The notes under the pieces were generated by a model. It worked only from the letters and a program-made list of their open reading frames with translations, was not told where the DNA came from and searched no databases. DNA of 13,669 nt, taken from NCBI GenBank assembly GCA_902727905.1, contig CACVAR010000329.1, forward strand, positions 2,357 through 16,025, read 5' to 3'. Source of the DNA: an uncultured Sulfurovum sp. GTDB lineage: Bacteria > Campylobacterota > Campylobacteria > Campylobacterales > Sulfurovaceae. Every line of letters starts with the position of its first letter. The first letter of the stretch is position 1. A program made the translations under genes and the position numbers. Below are positions 1 to 6,893 of the stretch, piece by piece.

Positions 1-150
1 TTGCCCACAAGCTACTGTTGCTGTATCTTTATTGTATAGTACTGGACCTAAGCCAATAGCTACTTTGGAAATTAAATCATCAGAGATAGATAAGTTTAGC
101 TTTTTTGCTTCACCAATCATTTTTTCAATTGCTTCATCACGTTTACTCAT
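1..150 (-). CDS. DUF2853 family protein, N-terminal 50 residues (cut by left edge)
   Basis: The minus-strand frame opens with ATG at 148-150 and stays open for 50 codons to the window edge. The protein begins MSKRDEAIEKMIGEAKKLN and contains the segment KVAIGLGPVLYNKDTATVAC, which matches my memory of the N-terminal half of DUF2853 proteins (KVxKGLGPxIYNxDxxTVSC). That family is small, roughly 105-115 residues, soluble and of unknown function, so about half the gene should lie outside the window. An AAGGAT ribosome binding site sits about 6 bases upstream of the ATG, and a -10 box lies further up at 182-187, divergent from the metallophosphoesterase gene. No signal peptide or membrane segment is seen in this part. 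The family call is from recognition of the motif only; function is unknown. Confidence 0.75.
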   Translation of the reverse strand, partial: MSKRDEAIEKMIGEAKKLNLSISDDLISKVAIGLGPVLYNKDTATVACGQ

Positions 151-181
151 TATGTAATCCTTATATTATTTTATAAAATTT

Positions 182-190
182 ATTATACCA
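182..190 (-). promoter_or_regulatory. Extended -10 promoter box of the DUF2853 gene
   Basis: Read on the minus strand this is TGGTATAAT, a perfect extended -10 box. It places the transcription start near 175, about 25 bases before the ATG at 150. No -35 box is recognisable, as is usual in Campylobacterota. Confidence 0.55.
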
Positions 191-235
191 TAAATTATTT
201 ATTTAATTTTTTGGGTATTATTTATTTAATTTTGT

Positions 236-241
236 TATAAT
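236..241 (+). promoter_or_regulatory. -10 box of the metallophosphoesterase-dprA operon
   Basis: TATAAT within TTGTTATAAT, 38 bases before the ATG at 280, gives a short leader of about 30 bases. The upstream DNA is almost pure A/T with no consensus -35 box. It is divergent from the promoter at 182-190. Confidence 0.5.
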
Positions 242-279
242 ATATTAATTAAATCTAATATGAAAGAAAGATAAAGACG

Positions 280-1032
280 ATGAACTATTGTGTTGTTGGT
301 GATGTACATGGTGAATATAAAGCGCTTATAAACTTAGTAGCTAAGACACCTAAGTATTCTCAGCTTATTTTTGTTGGAGACTTAATTGATAGAGGAAGCC
401 AAAGTGCTCATGTTGTAAGATTTGTTAGAAAGCATCAACTTCCTTGTGTAAAAGGAAATCATGAACTAATGATGATTGAGTATGGATCCGAGTTTATTAA
501 AAATGTTAAAAATAATCATCCTATAGAGCAAGATAATGTATGGCTATCCAATGGAGGTCTTGAGACACTTATCTCTTATGATTTAGTTTCTATGAGTAAT
601 GGTGAGATAAAATTACATCCTTTTATTAAAGAATTTATTGCTCAGTTTGAAGATGATATAGAGTGGATGAAAGGTTTACCTCTTTATTTAGATTTAGATA
701 CGCAACATTCTTCTGGACGTAAAATCGTTGTATCTCACTCTGCAATAGCTCCTGTATGGAAATTAAAAGATAGCAATGAAGAAGAAAATATAAGAAAGTT
801 TAGAGACATTGTTTTATGGGGACGTATAAAACCTATAGACAGTGAGCCTATTTTTAATATTTTTGGTCATACCCCTCAACAGTATTCTGCTGATATACAT
901 AAACATTATGTTAATATAGATACAGGTTGCTACAGAAAGAATGATAAAGGTTTTGGGCTTTTATCTGCCTATTGTGTTGAAACAGGAGAGGTTTATTCTT
1001 CCAGTGATTTAACTTATGAAGAGGTTAGTTAA
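280..1032 (+). CDS. Metallophosphoesterase, PP2A/ApaH-like (250 aa)
   Basis: A cytoplasmic two-metal phosphoesterase of the calcineurin-like superfamily. All the expected motifs are present in order: GDVHG (7-11), GDLIDRG (33-39), KGNHE (58-62), SHS (152-154), FGHTP (195-199) and NIDTG (212-216). The GDVHG/GDLIDRG/KGNHE set is that of the serine/threonine protein phosphatase, PrpE and diadenosine tetraphosphatase (ApaH) group, and 250 residues is a normal length for it. The substrate, a phosphoprotein or a dinucleoside polyphosphate, cannot be told from sequence. No signal peptide. The start ATG at 280 is preceded by a weak GAAAGA-type site. The stop codon overlaps the dprA start by one base (TAATG), so the two genes are very likely translationally coupled. 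Confidence 0.88.
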   Translation: MNYCVVGDVHGEYKALINLVAKTPKYSQLIFVGDLIDRGSQSAHVVRFVRKHQLPCVKGNHELMMIEYGSEFIKNVKNNHPIEQDNVWLSNGGLETLISYDLVSMSNGEIKLHPFIKEFIAQFEDDIEWMKGLPLYLDLDTQHSSGRKIVVSHSAIAPVWKLKDSNEEENIRKFRDIVLWGRIKPIDSEPIFNIFGHTPQQYSADIHKHYVNIDTGCYRKNDKGFGLLSAYCVETGEVYSSSDLTYEEVS

Positions 1033-1811
1033 TGATTTATAAATATGAGGAACATATATCAGCATTGGATAGTATGAAGAAGTATCCAAAAGAGTTGTAT
1101 ACTTTAGGCAATATTTTTTTACTAGAAAGACCAAAGATTTCAATAGTAGGAACACGAAAACCTTCGGTGTATACACAAGATCAAACTAAAAAGTTAGCTT
1201 TGGCTTTATCGAAACGTGGTATTTGTTTAGTTTCAGGTGCTGCTATGGGTGTTGATGCTTTAGTGCATCAATCTGCTGGATTTCCTAATACCATAGCTGT
1301 TGTAGCAAACTCATTAGATATTCGTTACCCCTCTATTAATCGTCACCTTATTGAAAGTATTGAAAAAGAAGGCTTACTGATGAGTCAGTTTCCAGTTACT
1401 ACTAAAGCTGCACCTTGGTCTTTTGTTGTACGAAATGAATTGGTTGTTGCGTTAGGTGATGTTTTAATTGTCACAGAAGCTGATGAGAACTCTGGTTCTA
1501 TGCGTTCTGTTGAGTTTGCATTAAAAATGGATAAAGAGATTTATGTGTTACCTCAACGTATAGGTGAAAGTAATGGTACAAATAGCTTACTTGAAAAAGG
1601 ATTGGCAAAACCAATTTACGACATTGAAAACTTTGCTAATAAGTATGGAATTGTTCCTCAAAGTGAAGTGGTACCAAAAGATGAGTTCTTCTATTTTTGT
1701 CAACAATCTCCAACTTTTGATGATGCTGTTTCAAAGTTTAATGATAGGGTATATGAAGCAGAATTGGAAGGATTAATTTATATTGAAAATGGTTTAGTTC
1801 GACTGGTTTAG
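1032..1811 (+). CDS. dprA: DNA processing protein DprA, short form (259 aa)
   Basis: DprA binds incoming single-stranded DNA in natural transformation, protects it and loads RecA. The Rossmann-like DprA core is clear: VGTRKPS (39-45), SGAAMGVDALVH (68-79), a YPSINRHL segment (99-106), the RNELVVALGDVLIVTEA stretch (134-150) and SGS (154-156). Residues about 228-259 (FDDAVSKFNDRVYEAELEGLI) look like the small C-terminal winged-helix domain. The N-terminal SAM-like domain of many DprA proteins is absent, which as far as I know is normal for the short Campylobacterota proteins. The ATG shares its first base with the stop of the phosphoesterase gene, and GAGG lies 7 bases upstream. The last 18 bases overlap the 3' end of the convergent membrane-protein gene. 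DprA suggests the organism may be naturally transformable. Confidence 0.92.
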   Translation: MIYKYEEHISALDSMKKYPKELYTLGNIFLLERPKISIVGTRKPSVYTQDQTKKLALALSKRGICLVSGAAMGVDALVHQSAGFPNTIAVVANSLDIRYPSINRHLIESIEKEGLLMSQFPVTTKAAPWSFVVRNELVVALGDVLIVTEADENSGSMRSVEFALKMDKEIYVLPQRIGESNGTNSLLEKGLAKPIYDIENFANKYGIVPQSEVVPKDEFFYFCQQSPTFDDAVSKFNDRVYEAELEGLIYIENGLVRLV

Positions 1812-3059
1812 TAAGGTTGGAAATGCTGTTACCTCATTATATTCAAAATAAAGATCCTTATTATTAATACCAAGATGTGTTTGGGTTTTGATAAGTTTCA
1901 TCTCATTTGCTTCTAATTCTTGATTCTCAATAGTAGTTGAATTGCTTTTAATCCATACAGGATATTTACTTGTGTTCAAAACCCAAAAGTCTGTATGGTC
2001 TATTTCATCATCATTCTGTATTCGGACACCATAGCTTCGATTGCTCGCAATGCCTTTTAATAAAAAGATATCATGATAAAAGTCATCAGGAATCTTCTCA
2101 CATAGTAAATCTCCTTTACCATTTCTTGATACATAAGCGATTATGTCTATATTGTCATCGGTGTTTTGATTAATAATATGGTAGAGTTCTTTTTTATCTG
2201 TCATTTTTTCCATATTGTCAAATGAATGATAAGCATTTATATGACCTTTTAATATAAGGTTTTGAAAGTTATCGAAGTAAAGGTACTCATCTCTAATTTT
2301 TTTGTTACGTATCATTTGCGAGATACGACTACTAAAGTTTTTACTTCGTCTGGAAATGTTTTTGTTCAGTATAGGTTCAATATGTTTTTCATTCAATAGA
2401 CCCATAAATGTTAATAAGTCATTCAATCTATTTCCGATATAGTTAAAAAATCTACTGATGGGATTATCTTTTCCTAAAGCTCTTTCAAGTAATGTTAATA
2501 AATAAGAAAGAGCGAATACCTCAAATATTGGAGCGAACCATGAAGTGGTAAGCCAAACTATTATTTTAGAAAATATGACCCAAAGTGCTTTGAAAAAACT
2601 AATAACGATAACTTTTAATTGAACAAAAAGTGCCAGATGGGTTAATAAGTCAGTTAGATACATGACCCACACGCCAACCCCAAGTGGAAGAGCAACTACG
2701 ACAAAGTTTTTAATTTTGGTTTTAAAACTAAGTGCTTTATAGTATTGGAAGAGTTCTTGAAAAGGTTTTTTAAAGTGACTAATGATATGTTTATCTAGCC
2801 ATTCAGAAACGACATTATCGATAAGCCATCTTTTTATACCCAGTAGGACGGCTTGTATAATGGTTAAGCTTTTTATAAAATGTAAAAGTTTTAATTTAGA
2901 GAGAAGCCATAGTGAGAGTATAGATGATTTAAAGACGAGTACAACAGCAAACATATACCCCATAATGTAGTTGTATGAAATTGGATGTATATAAGAGAGT
3001 ATTACCATTATAAGTACAGGTACTATAATGGCAATGAGTGCTTTGTATCGACGTTTCAT
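1794..3059 (-). CDS. Unrecognised membrane protein with a large soluble C-terminal part (421 aa)
   Basis: I do not recognise this protein. It starts MKRRYKALIAIIVP and has hydrophobic segments at about 6-23, 33-55, 118-138, 143-172 and 174-192; several are interrupted by charged residues, so the helix count is uncertain. Residues 60-115 look amphipathic. From about 195 to the end it is soluble: first a basic stretch (NISRRSKNFSSRISQMIRNKK, with long polar helices), then a mixed region rich in Asp, Asn and Tyr (about 255-421) that could be a beta-rich domain. No catalytic motif is apparent. The ATG has AGGGA about 8 bases upstream. It begins 11 bases after the DUF6524 stop, so the two are almost certainly one operon. 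The 3' end overlaps dprA tail to tail by 18 bases, with no terminator visible. Confidence 0.7.
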   Translation of the reverse strand: MKRRYKALIAIIVPVLIMVILSYIHPISYNYIMGYMFAVVLVFKSSILSLWLLSKLKLLHFIKSLTIIQAVLLGIKRWLIDNVVSEWLDKHIISHFKKPFQELFQYYKALSFKTKIKNFVVVALPLGVGVWVMYLTDLLTHLALFVQLKVIVISFFKALWVIFSKIIVWLTTSWFAPIFEVFALSYLLTLLERALGKDNPISRFFNYIGNRLNDLLTFMGLLNEKHIEPILNKNISRRSKNFSSRISQMIRNKKIRDEYLYFDNFQNLILKGHINAYHSFDNMEKMTDKKELYHIINQNTDDNIDIIAYVSRNGKGDLLCEKIPDDFYHDIFLLKGIASNRSYGVRIQNDDEIDHTDFWVLNTSKYPVWIKSNSTTIENQELEANEMKLIKTQTHLGINNKDLYFEYNEVTAFPTLLNQSN

Positions 3060-3070
3060 AGAGTCCCTAA

Positions 3071-3520
3071 TTACTCTGACTCAACAGTGTCCGTAGCGTA
3101 TACACCTGTAATTGTTTTCCAAATAATTGAAGCATTAATTCCAATCCAAATAATAATACCAACTGAGATAGTACCAGCCCAACCCATTTGTGTGGCATTA
3201 GAAAAATCTAATAAACCATATTGATTAAGACCCCAGATAAAGGCTAAAATGATTAATACAGTAGCAATTGCACCAGAAACACCAATAGACTGTAAAATAG
3301 ACTTAAAAGCCAATATCCATAGCCCAATCATAATGAGAATAGCAAAAGGGGTAAATCCGGTTAAGATATCTTGTTGTGAAATATAGTGTACAAAATGGTG
3401 TTCTAGTGGGTTCCATGTTCCTATAGCCAATGCTAATGAAAGTAAAAGGGTAACCCACCAACGTAAATGACTTTCGGTTTTACCTTTTTTTGTTTTATTT
3501 GTTTTAGTTAAAAATGACAC
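3071..3520 (-). CDS. DUF6524-like four-helix membrane protein (149 aa)
   Basis: A small inner-membrane protein with a basic N-terminus (KTNKTKKGKTESHLR) and four predicted helices at about 21-37, 54-75, 81-100 and 112-132. The helix-1 boundary TWNPLEHHF, the RxxLxSIG-like turn (KSILQSIG) and the GLLDFSN loop before helix 4 resemble DUF6524 proteins as I remember them; the function of that family is unknown. It starts with GTG at 3520, supported by AAGGAT 8 bases upstream; no nearer ATG exists. It is the first gene of a two-gene operon with the 421-residue membrane protein, so the two may act together. The family assignment is by pattern only. Confidence 0.72.
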   Translation of the reverse strand: MSFLTKTNKTKKGKTESHLRWWVTLLLSLALAIGTWNPLEHHFVHYISQQDILTGFTPFAILIMIGLWILAFKSILQSIGVSGAIATVLIILAFIWGLNQYGLLDFSNATQMGWAGTISVGIIIWIGINASIIWKTITGVYATDTVESE

Positions 3521-3561
3521 AGTTATATCCTTAATTATTTGGTAATATTTTAATGAAAAAG

Positions 3562-3567
3562 ATTATA
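3562..3567 (-). promoter_or_regulatory. -10 box of the DUF6524 operon
   Basis: TATAAT on the minus strand, preceded by TTTCGT, 41 bases before the GTG start at 3520. It predicts a leader of about 35 bases. No consensus -35 box. Confidence 0.45.
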
Positions 3568-3602
3568 ACGAAAGTAAAGGAAAAAAGAGCTAAGAAAATT
3601 TT

Positions 3603-3640
3603 AAGTAGGTTCTATTTAATGGATTAAATTGAACCTACTT
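3603..3640 (-). terminator. Long hairpin between two minus-strand operons, probable terminator of the thioredoxin pair
   Basis: AAGTAGGTTC (3603-3612) pairs perfectly with GAACCTACTT (3631-3640). After one T-T mismatch, ATTTAAT (3614-3620) can also pair with ATTAAAT (3623-3629), making a nearly perfect 38-base palindrome. It begins 12 bases past the stop of the CSHC thioredoxin gene. On the minus strand it is followed by TTAAAATTTTCTT, a weak T-rich tail. It lies upstream of the DUF6524 promoter and so would separate the two operons. Confidence 0.55.
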
Positions 3641-3652
3641 TAGAAGGGTTAT

Positions 3653-4366
3653 TTATAATAATGAACGAATGTCATTGTTTATTTCGTTATAAGTTACTTC
3701 ACCTCTATAACTGGCTTCAGTAACACCATTTTTAATTAACATAATAAATGGTAGTACACCTGTCCAACCATAGGTATTTTGAACATGGTACTGTAGGTTT
3801 GTAGCTGTTTCACCAGAGATAATAGGGTAGCTAATTTTATGTCGTTTAATGAGGGCATTTGCTTGCATAGGGGACATTTTACCTTCAACTTGTAGGGCTA
3901 CTATTTCTAATCGGTTGCCATATTGTCGACGTAACTTATTCATTATAGGCATCTCTTTAATACAATGCGAACAATTTTTTCCAAACATTTCTAAGATAAC
4001 AATTTTATTTTTTAATTCTGGAAAAATGTATCCATTAGAACGTTCAATAATAGTAATGGGTTGACCTTGAATACTTCTTAGTTTATGAACTTCTCCTCCA
4101 GTTTGTGTCACCATCTTTTTTGGTTTTAACTCTTTAGTTGCTATAAGTTCTTTCTGACAAGAACTTTTAGAATTAAGATCATCAGAACATTCTGGTGCTA
4201 TTGTCATGAGTGATGGATTGGGTTGAGTAGAGGTAGGCATATTCGTGCTTTGTATATTTTTTGGTGCTACTGATCCCCCACCAAATAACCCAAAACAAGC
4301 TGTATTAAAAAGCAAAGTAGTTGTTAAGATTGTTGCTTGTGTTAAGCCTCTTGTTGTGATTTTCAT
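3653..4366 (-). CDS. Exported thioredoxin-fold protein with CSHC active site, probable lipoprotein (237 aa)
   Basis: A TlpA-like thiol-disulfide protein expected in the periplasm. The N-terminus (MKITTRGLTQATILTTTLLFNTAC) is a signal peptide ending in a possible lipobox, NTAC, with C24 as the lipidated residue; Asn at -3 is unusual, so simple cleavage is an alternative. A linker of about 80 residues rich in Thr, Pro and Ser holds two more cysteines (C60, C70). The thioredoxin domain covers about 115-237: VILEMFGKNCSHC gives the active site C132-S-H-C135, and the cis-proline is P206 in VLPFIMLI. A polar CSHC centre is uncommon; the nearest common patterns are CxHC of DsbA-type oxidants and CPxC of TlpA reductants. 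It starts 28 bases after the CPPC thioredoxin gene, as second gene of the pair. Redox direction and partner are unknown. Confidence 0.8.
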   Translation of the reverse strand: MKITTRGLTQATILTTTLLFNTACFGLFGGGSVAPKNIQSTNMPTSTQPNPSLMTIAPECSDDLNSKSSCQKELIATKELKPKKMVTQTGGEVHKLRSIQGQPITIIERSNGYIFPELKNKIVILEMFGKNCSHCIKEMPIMNKLRRQYGNRLEIVALQVEGKMSPMQANALIKRHKISYPIISGETATNLQYHVQNTYGWTGVLPFIMLIKNGVTEASYRGEVTYNEINNDIRSLL

Positions 4367-4394
4367 TATAATTTCCCTTTTTTATTTTGATTGT

Positions 4395-4922
4395 TTAGTC
4401 GTTTAAGTCTTCAACTAACATTTCCAATTCATCTTCTTTAATTAGTCCTGCTTTTACTTGTTCAACTTCACCATCTTTATTAATAGCAATTAAAAGTGGA
4501 AGTGGTACACCCCTACCATAACCAGCCATTGTTGCTATATAATCGATGAAGTCATCATATTCAATACCTGCTACCACATTATAGTTCATGTCATAAAGTT
4601 CAGCAAAATCTTTTACCTCTTTTACAGGATAGCGCTGTGATTCAATGGCTACAATTTCCAAGTTATCTTTATGCTTATTTGTTAGTTTAATAAACTCTGG
4701 AATTTCTTTAATACATGGGGGACATCTATGCCCAAAGAGTGAGAGAAGTACCGGTTTACCTCTAAATTCTTCGAAGTCTAAACCTGTTTCTGTTTTAGAA
4801 ATTCTTTTTTGGTTAATAGTGATTTTTTTATTGTCGATAGTTGTTAGATTAAAAGTAGGGTTTTCTGCTGCTTGTAAAAAATTTGTTAGTATAAATATAA
4901 GCGTTATAAGTAGTTTTTTCAT
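4395..4922 (-). CDS. Exported TlpA-like thioredoxin with CPPC active site (175 aa)
   Basis: A periplasmic thioredoxin-fold protein. MKKLLITLIFILTNFLQA is a plain Sec signal peptide, with likely cleavage after A18 or A19. The mature domain has LLSLFGHRCPPC with active-site cysteines C67 and C70, and the cis-proline P142 in LPLLIAINKDG, the usual position before the fourth strand. CPPC is typical of TlpA/ResA/CcmG-type reductants that reduce thiols in cytochrome c maturation or other secreted proteins, but no cytochrome maturation gene is nearby to fix the role. Its ATG has AAAGGAT about 6 bases upstream and a -10 box at 4950-4955. It is the first gene of a pair with the CSHC protein. The two domains share the pattern FGxxCxxCIKExP and a similar LEIVAxxxE segment, suggesting they arose by duplication. 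Confidence 0.87.
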   Translation of the reverse strand: MKKLLITLIFILTNFLQAAENPTFNLTTIDNKKITINQKRISKTETGLDFEEFRGKPVLLSLFGHRCPPCIKEIPEFIKLTNKHKDNLEIVAIESQRYPVKEVKDFAELYDMNYNVVAGIEYDDFIDYIATMAGYGRGVPLPLLIAINKDGEVEQVKAGLIKEDELEMLVEDLND

Positions 4923-4949
4923 TTAAATCCTTTGAAAATTTTATGAAAT

Positions 4950-4955
4950 ATTATA
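4950..4955 (-). promoter_or_regulatory. -10 box of the thioredoxin pair
   Basis: Minus-strand TATAAT within TTTGTTATAAT, 27 bases before the ATG at 4922, giving a leader of about 20 bases that contains the ribosome binding site AAAGGAT. Confidence 0.5.
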
Positions 4956-5007
4956 ACAAAGTAAACATGTATTTATTGTGTAATTTTAGTGGATTATTAG
5001 TGGAAGT

Positions 5008-5044
5008 TTTAGAAAAAGAGAATTTAAAAATTTCTTTCTCTAAA
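5008..5044 (-). terminator. Possible terminator hairpin after the DEAD-box helicase gene
   Basis: TTTAGAAAAAGA (5008-5019) can pair with TCTTTCTCTAAA (5033-5044) over 12 positions, one of them a G-U pair, starting 23 bases past the helicase stop. The stem is A/T-rich and the T-run lies inside the 3' arm rather than after it, so it is a weak candidate. Confidence 0.3.
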
Positions 5045-5067
5045 GTGTAGGTGAGAGTAGAGCTGAT

Positions 5068-6576
5068 TTAGCCTCTATCTCTGTTTCCTCCACCATTACG
5101 GCTTCCACGGTTTCCACCACCATTTCTAGAGTCACGGCTTCCACTACGTCCACCACCATTTCTGTCACGGTTTCCACCACCACTACGGTTACGACTTCTG
5201 TTTCTTCCACGTCCACGTCCACCACCGTTACGGTCTCCACCTTTAAAGTTTTTAGCTCTTTCAATAAGGGCTTTCACTTCTTCACTCCCAAGACCAATAA
5301 TGTCTTTACCTTTTACATCTACTTCTTCTTGAACAATGGTAGCTAGAAGCTGTGCAATGGTTACAATGTCAATGTCATGTTGAAGTGTCTTAACCATATC
5401 CTTACCAGAAGCTGTTACTTTTGTGTCAGCAATTTTAGCTAATAAATCACCATCTTTTCGTGTTTGAACTTCTTGACGTGTTGGGATAACTTCTGAAACC
5501 ATGACTGTTCCAACATCTTTTTCAATTCTTTTAATGGTTCTAAGCTCATTTGGAGAAACTAAAGTGATTGCTTCACCTTTGTTACCTGCACGACCTGTAC
5601 GACCAATTCTGTGTACATACGATTCAGAATCAAAAGGAATATGGTAGTTAAATACATGGCTCACATCATTAACATCAAGACCACGAGCAGCAACATCCGT
5701 TGCAATAAAAATTTCAACCAGACCTTGTTTGAAAGAACGGATGGTATGTTCACGTTGTTTTTGCTCCATATCTCCATGAAGCGCTGCAACTTTAAATCCT
5801 TGTGCCGTCATATAAGAAGAGAGTCTGTCTACCTCTTTTTTCATTCTACAGAAGATAATACATTTTTTAGGGTTTTTATAATCAATAAGTCTTAAAAGTG
5901 CATCATCTCTTTCATAGTCAGCAACTACATAAAACATTTGGGTAATGTCAGTATTGGTTCTTTCGCTTTTAGTAATGGTTACGGACTTTGGATTATTAAG
6001 AATTTGTTCTGCAAGAATCTTGATTTGTTTAGGCATAGTAGCCGAGAACATAAGTGTTTGACGTTCAGCTGGTAAAAAAGTAAAGATGTTTTTGATTTCA
6101 TCTAGGAATCCCATGTCAAGCATTTCATCTGCTTCATCTAAGATTACAAAATTTGGATTGATTGTTACTCTTTTTGACTGAAGTAAATCTTGAAGTCTAC
6201 CTGGAGTAGCTACAATGATATTGGCTTGGTTAATTCTCTCAATTTGTTTGTTGTAAGGTGTACCACCATAAACCGTTGCTGTTTTGAGTCCAGCTGTTTT
6301 ACCAAAACGGAAAAGTTCATCTGAAACCTGCATTGCAAGTTCACGAGTAGGAACGATTACAAGTGCTTCAACTCCTTTATTTCCAACCATTTGTTGAATC
6401 ACTGGTAAACCAAATGCAGCTGTTTTTCCTGTTCCTGTTTGTGCTTGACCAATAAGGTCATGACCTTCTAATATGAGAGGAATTGCATCAGCTTGAACAG
6501 GGCTTGGTTCTTTAAATCCAGCATCATCAATGGCTTGGTTTAGGGTATCTTTGAAATTAAATTCTTGAAATGTCAT
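5068..6576 (-). CDS. DEAD-box ATP-dependent RNA helicase with Arg/Gly-rich tail (502 aa)
   Basis: A cytoplasmic RNA helicase that unwinds short RNA duplexes with ATP, in the group of DeaD/CsdA and RhlE; typical roles are ribosome assembly, mRNA decay and growth in the cold. All core motifs are seen: Q motif (FKEPSPVQADAIP, 21-33), motif I AQTGTGKT (45-52), PTREL (76-80), TPGR (124-127), DEAD (147-150), SAT (178-180), the ARGLD segment (297-301) and HRIGRTGR (322-329). Residues about 360-445 form an extension after the core. The last 55 residues (about 447-502) are a low-complexity tail of Arg, Gly, Asn, Ser and Asp (RGRGRNRSRNRSGGG), a non-specific RNA-binding tail. The ATG at 6576 has AAAGAAG upstream. 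Which of deaD or rhlE it corresponds to is left open. A long upstream region suggests leader control. Confidence 0.93.
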   Translation of the reverse strand: MTFQEFNFKDTLNQAIDDAGFKEPSPVQADAIPLILEGHDLIGQAQTGTGKTAAFGLPVIQQMVGNKGVEALVIVPTRELAMQVSDELFRFGKTAGLKTATVYGGTPYNKQIERINQANIIVATPGRLQDLLQSKRVTINPNFVILDEADEMLDMGFLDEIKNIFTFLPAERQTLMFSATMPKQIKILAEQILNNPKSVTITKSERTNTDITQMFYVVADYERDDALLRLIDYKNPKKCIIFCRMKKEVDRLSSYMTAQGFKVAALHGDMEQKQREHTIRSFKQGLVEIFIATDVAARGLDVNDVSHVFNYHIPFDSESYVHRIGRTGRAGNKGEAITLVSPNELRTIKRIEKDVGTVMVSEVIPTRQEVQTRKDGDLLAKIADTKVTASGKDMVKTLQHDIDIVTIAQLLATIVQEEVDVKGKDIIGLGSEEVKALIERAKNFKGGDRNGGGRGRGRNRSRNRSGGGNRDRNGGGRSGSRDSRNGGGNRGSRNGGGNRDRG

Positions 6577-6823
6577 AGGTGTACTTCTTTATGATAAATT
6601 TGTTAGGGTAATAATGTATGCTTATTTAAAACAGAAACAGTCATTCTCTTAGTAGTGCTTTAGTTCATAAATGGCGATCGTTGACCCCAATTTTTGCAGC
6701 TAATACCAAATAATCACACGCTTTAAAAGGTGGATGTCTTGAATGCTTATAGTGTTTAGGAATGGTTAGTGTAATATCCTAAAAATAAGAGATGTTTGAT
6801 ATACTCTTGCAGAAATTTTGCGA
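6577..6823 (-). other. Long untranslated leader region upstream of the helicase gene
   Basis: The 317 bases between the helicase start (6576) and the GH3 gene (6894) hold no gene I can support on either strand. The only good minus-strand -10 box is at 6824-6829, so the helicase mRNA would carry a leader of about 240 bases. Within it are a small hairpin, TTTAGGA (6755-6761) with TCCTAAA (6777-6783), a locally G/C-richer patch (about 6672-6702), and a 13-codon open frame (6644 to 6603, MTVSVLNKHTLLP). Long structured leaders control several bacterial DEAD-box helicases, including deaD and crhR, but regulation here is an inference. Confidence 0.35.
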
Positions 6824-6829
6824 ATTATA
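6824..6829 (-). promoter_or_regulatory. Candidate -10 box of the helicase gene
   Basis: Minus-strand TATAAT in CGCTATAATTCGC, about 250 bases before the helicase ATG. It is the best match in the gap, but no -35 box supports it and a promoter nearer the gene cannot be excluded. Confidence 0.4.
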
Positions 6830-6893
6830 GCGAAATTAAATAAAAATAGATAGTATTAATCACACTTATTTATATTTAATATAGGAATAACTT

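Noticed and set aside
2985..3224. A 79-residue plus-strand open frame across the junction of the two membrane-protein genes
   Set aside because: It is antisense to both well-supported membrane genes, has no ribosome binding site and resembles no family.
5040..5264. A valine/glutamate-rich 74-residue open frame on the minus strand
   Set aside because: It is the shifted reading of the Arg/Gly-rich codons at the helicase 3' end; the low-complexity DNA gives VVETV-type repeats in the next frame.
6603..6644. A 13-codon open frame (MTVSVLNKHTLLP) in the helicase leader
   Set aside because: Too short to support from sequence alone and with a poorly spaced ribosome binding site; mentioned only as part of the leader.
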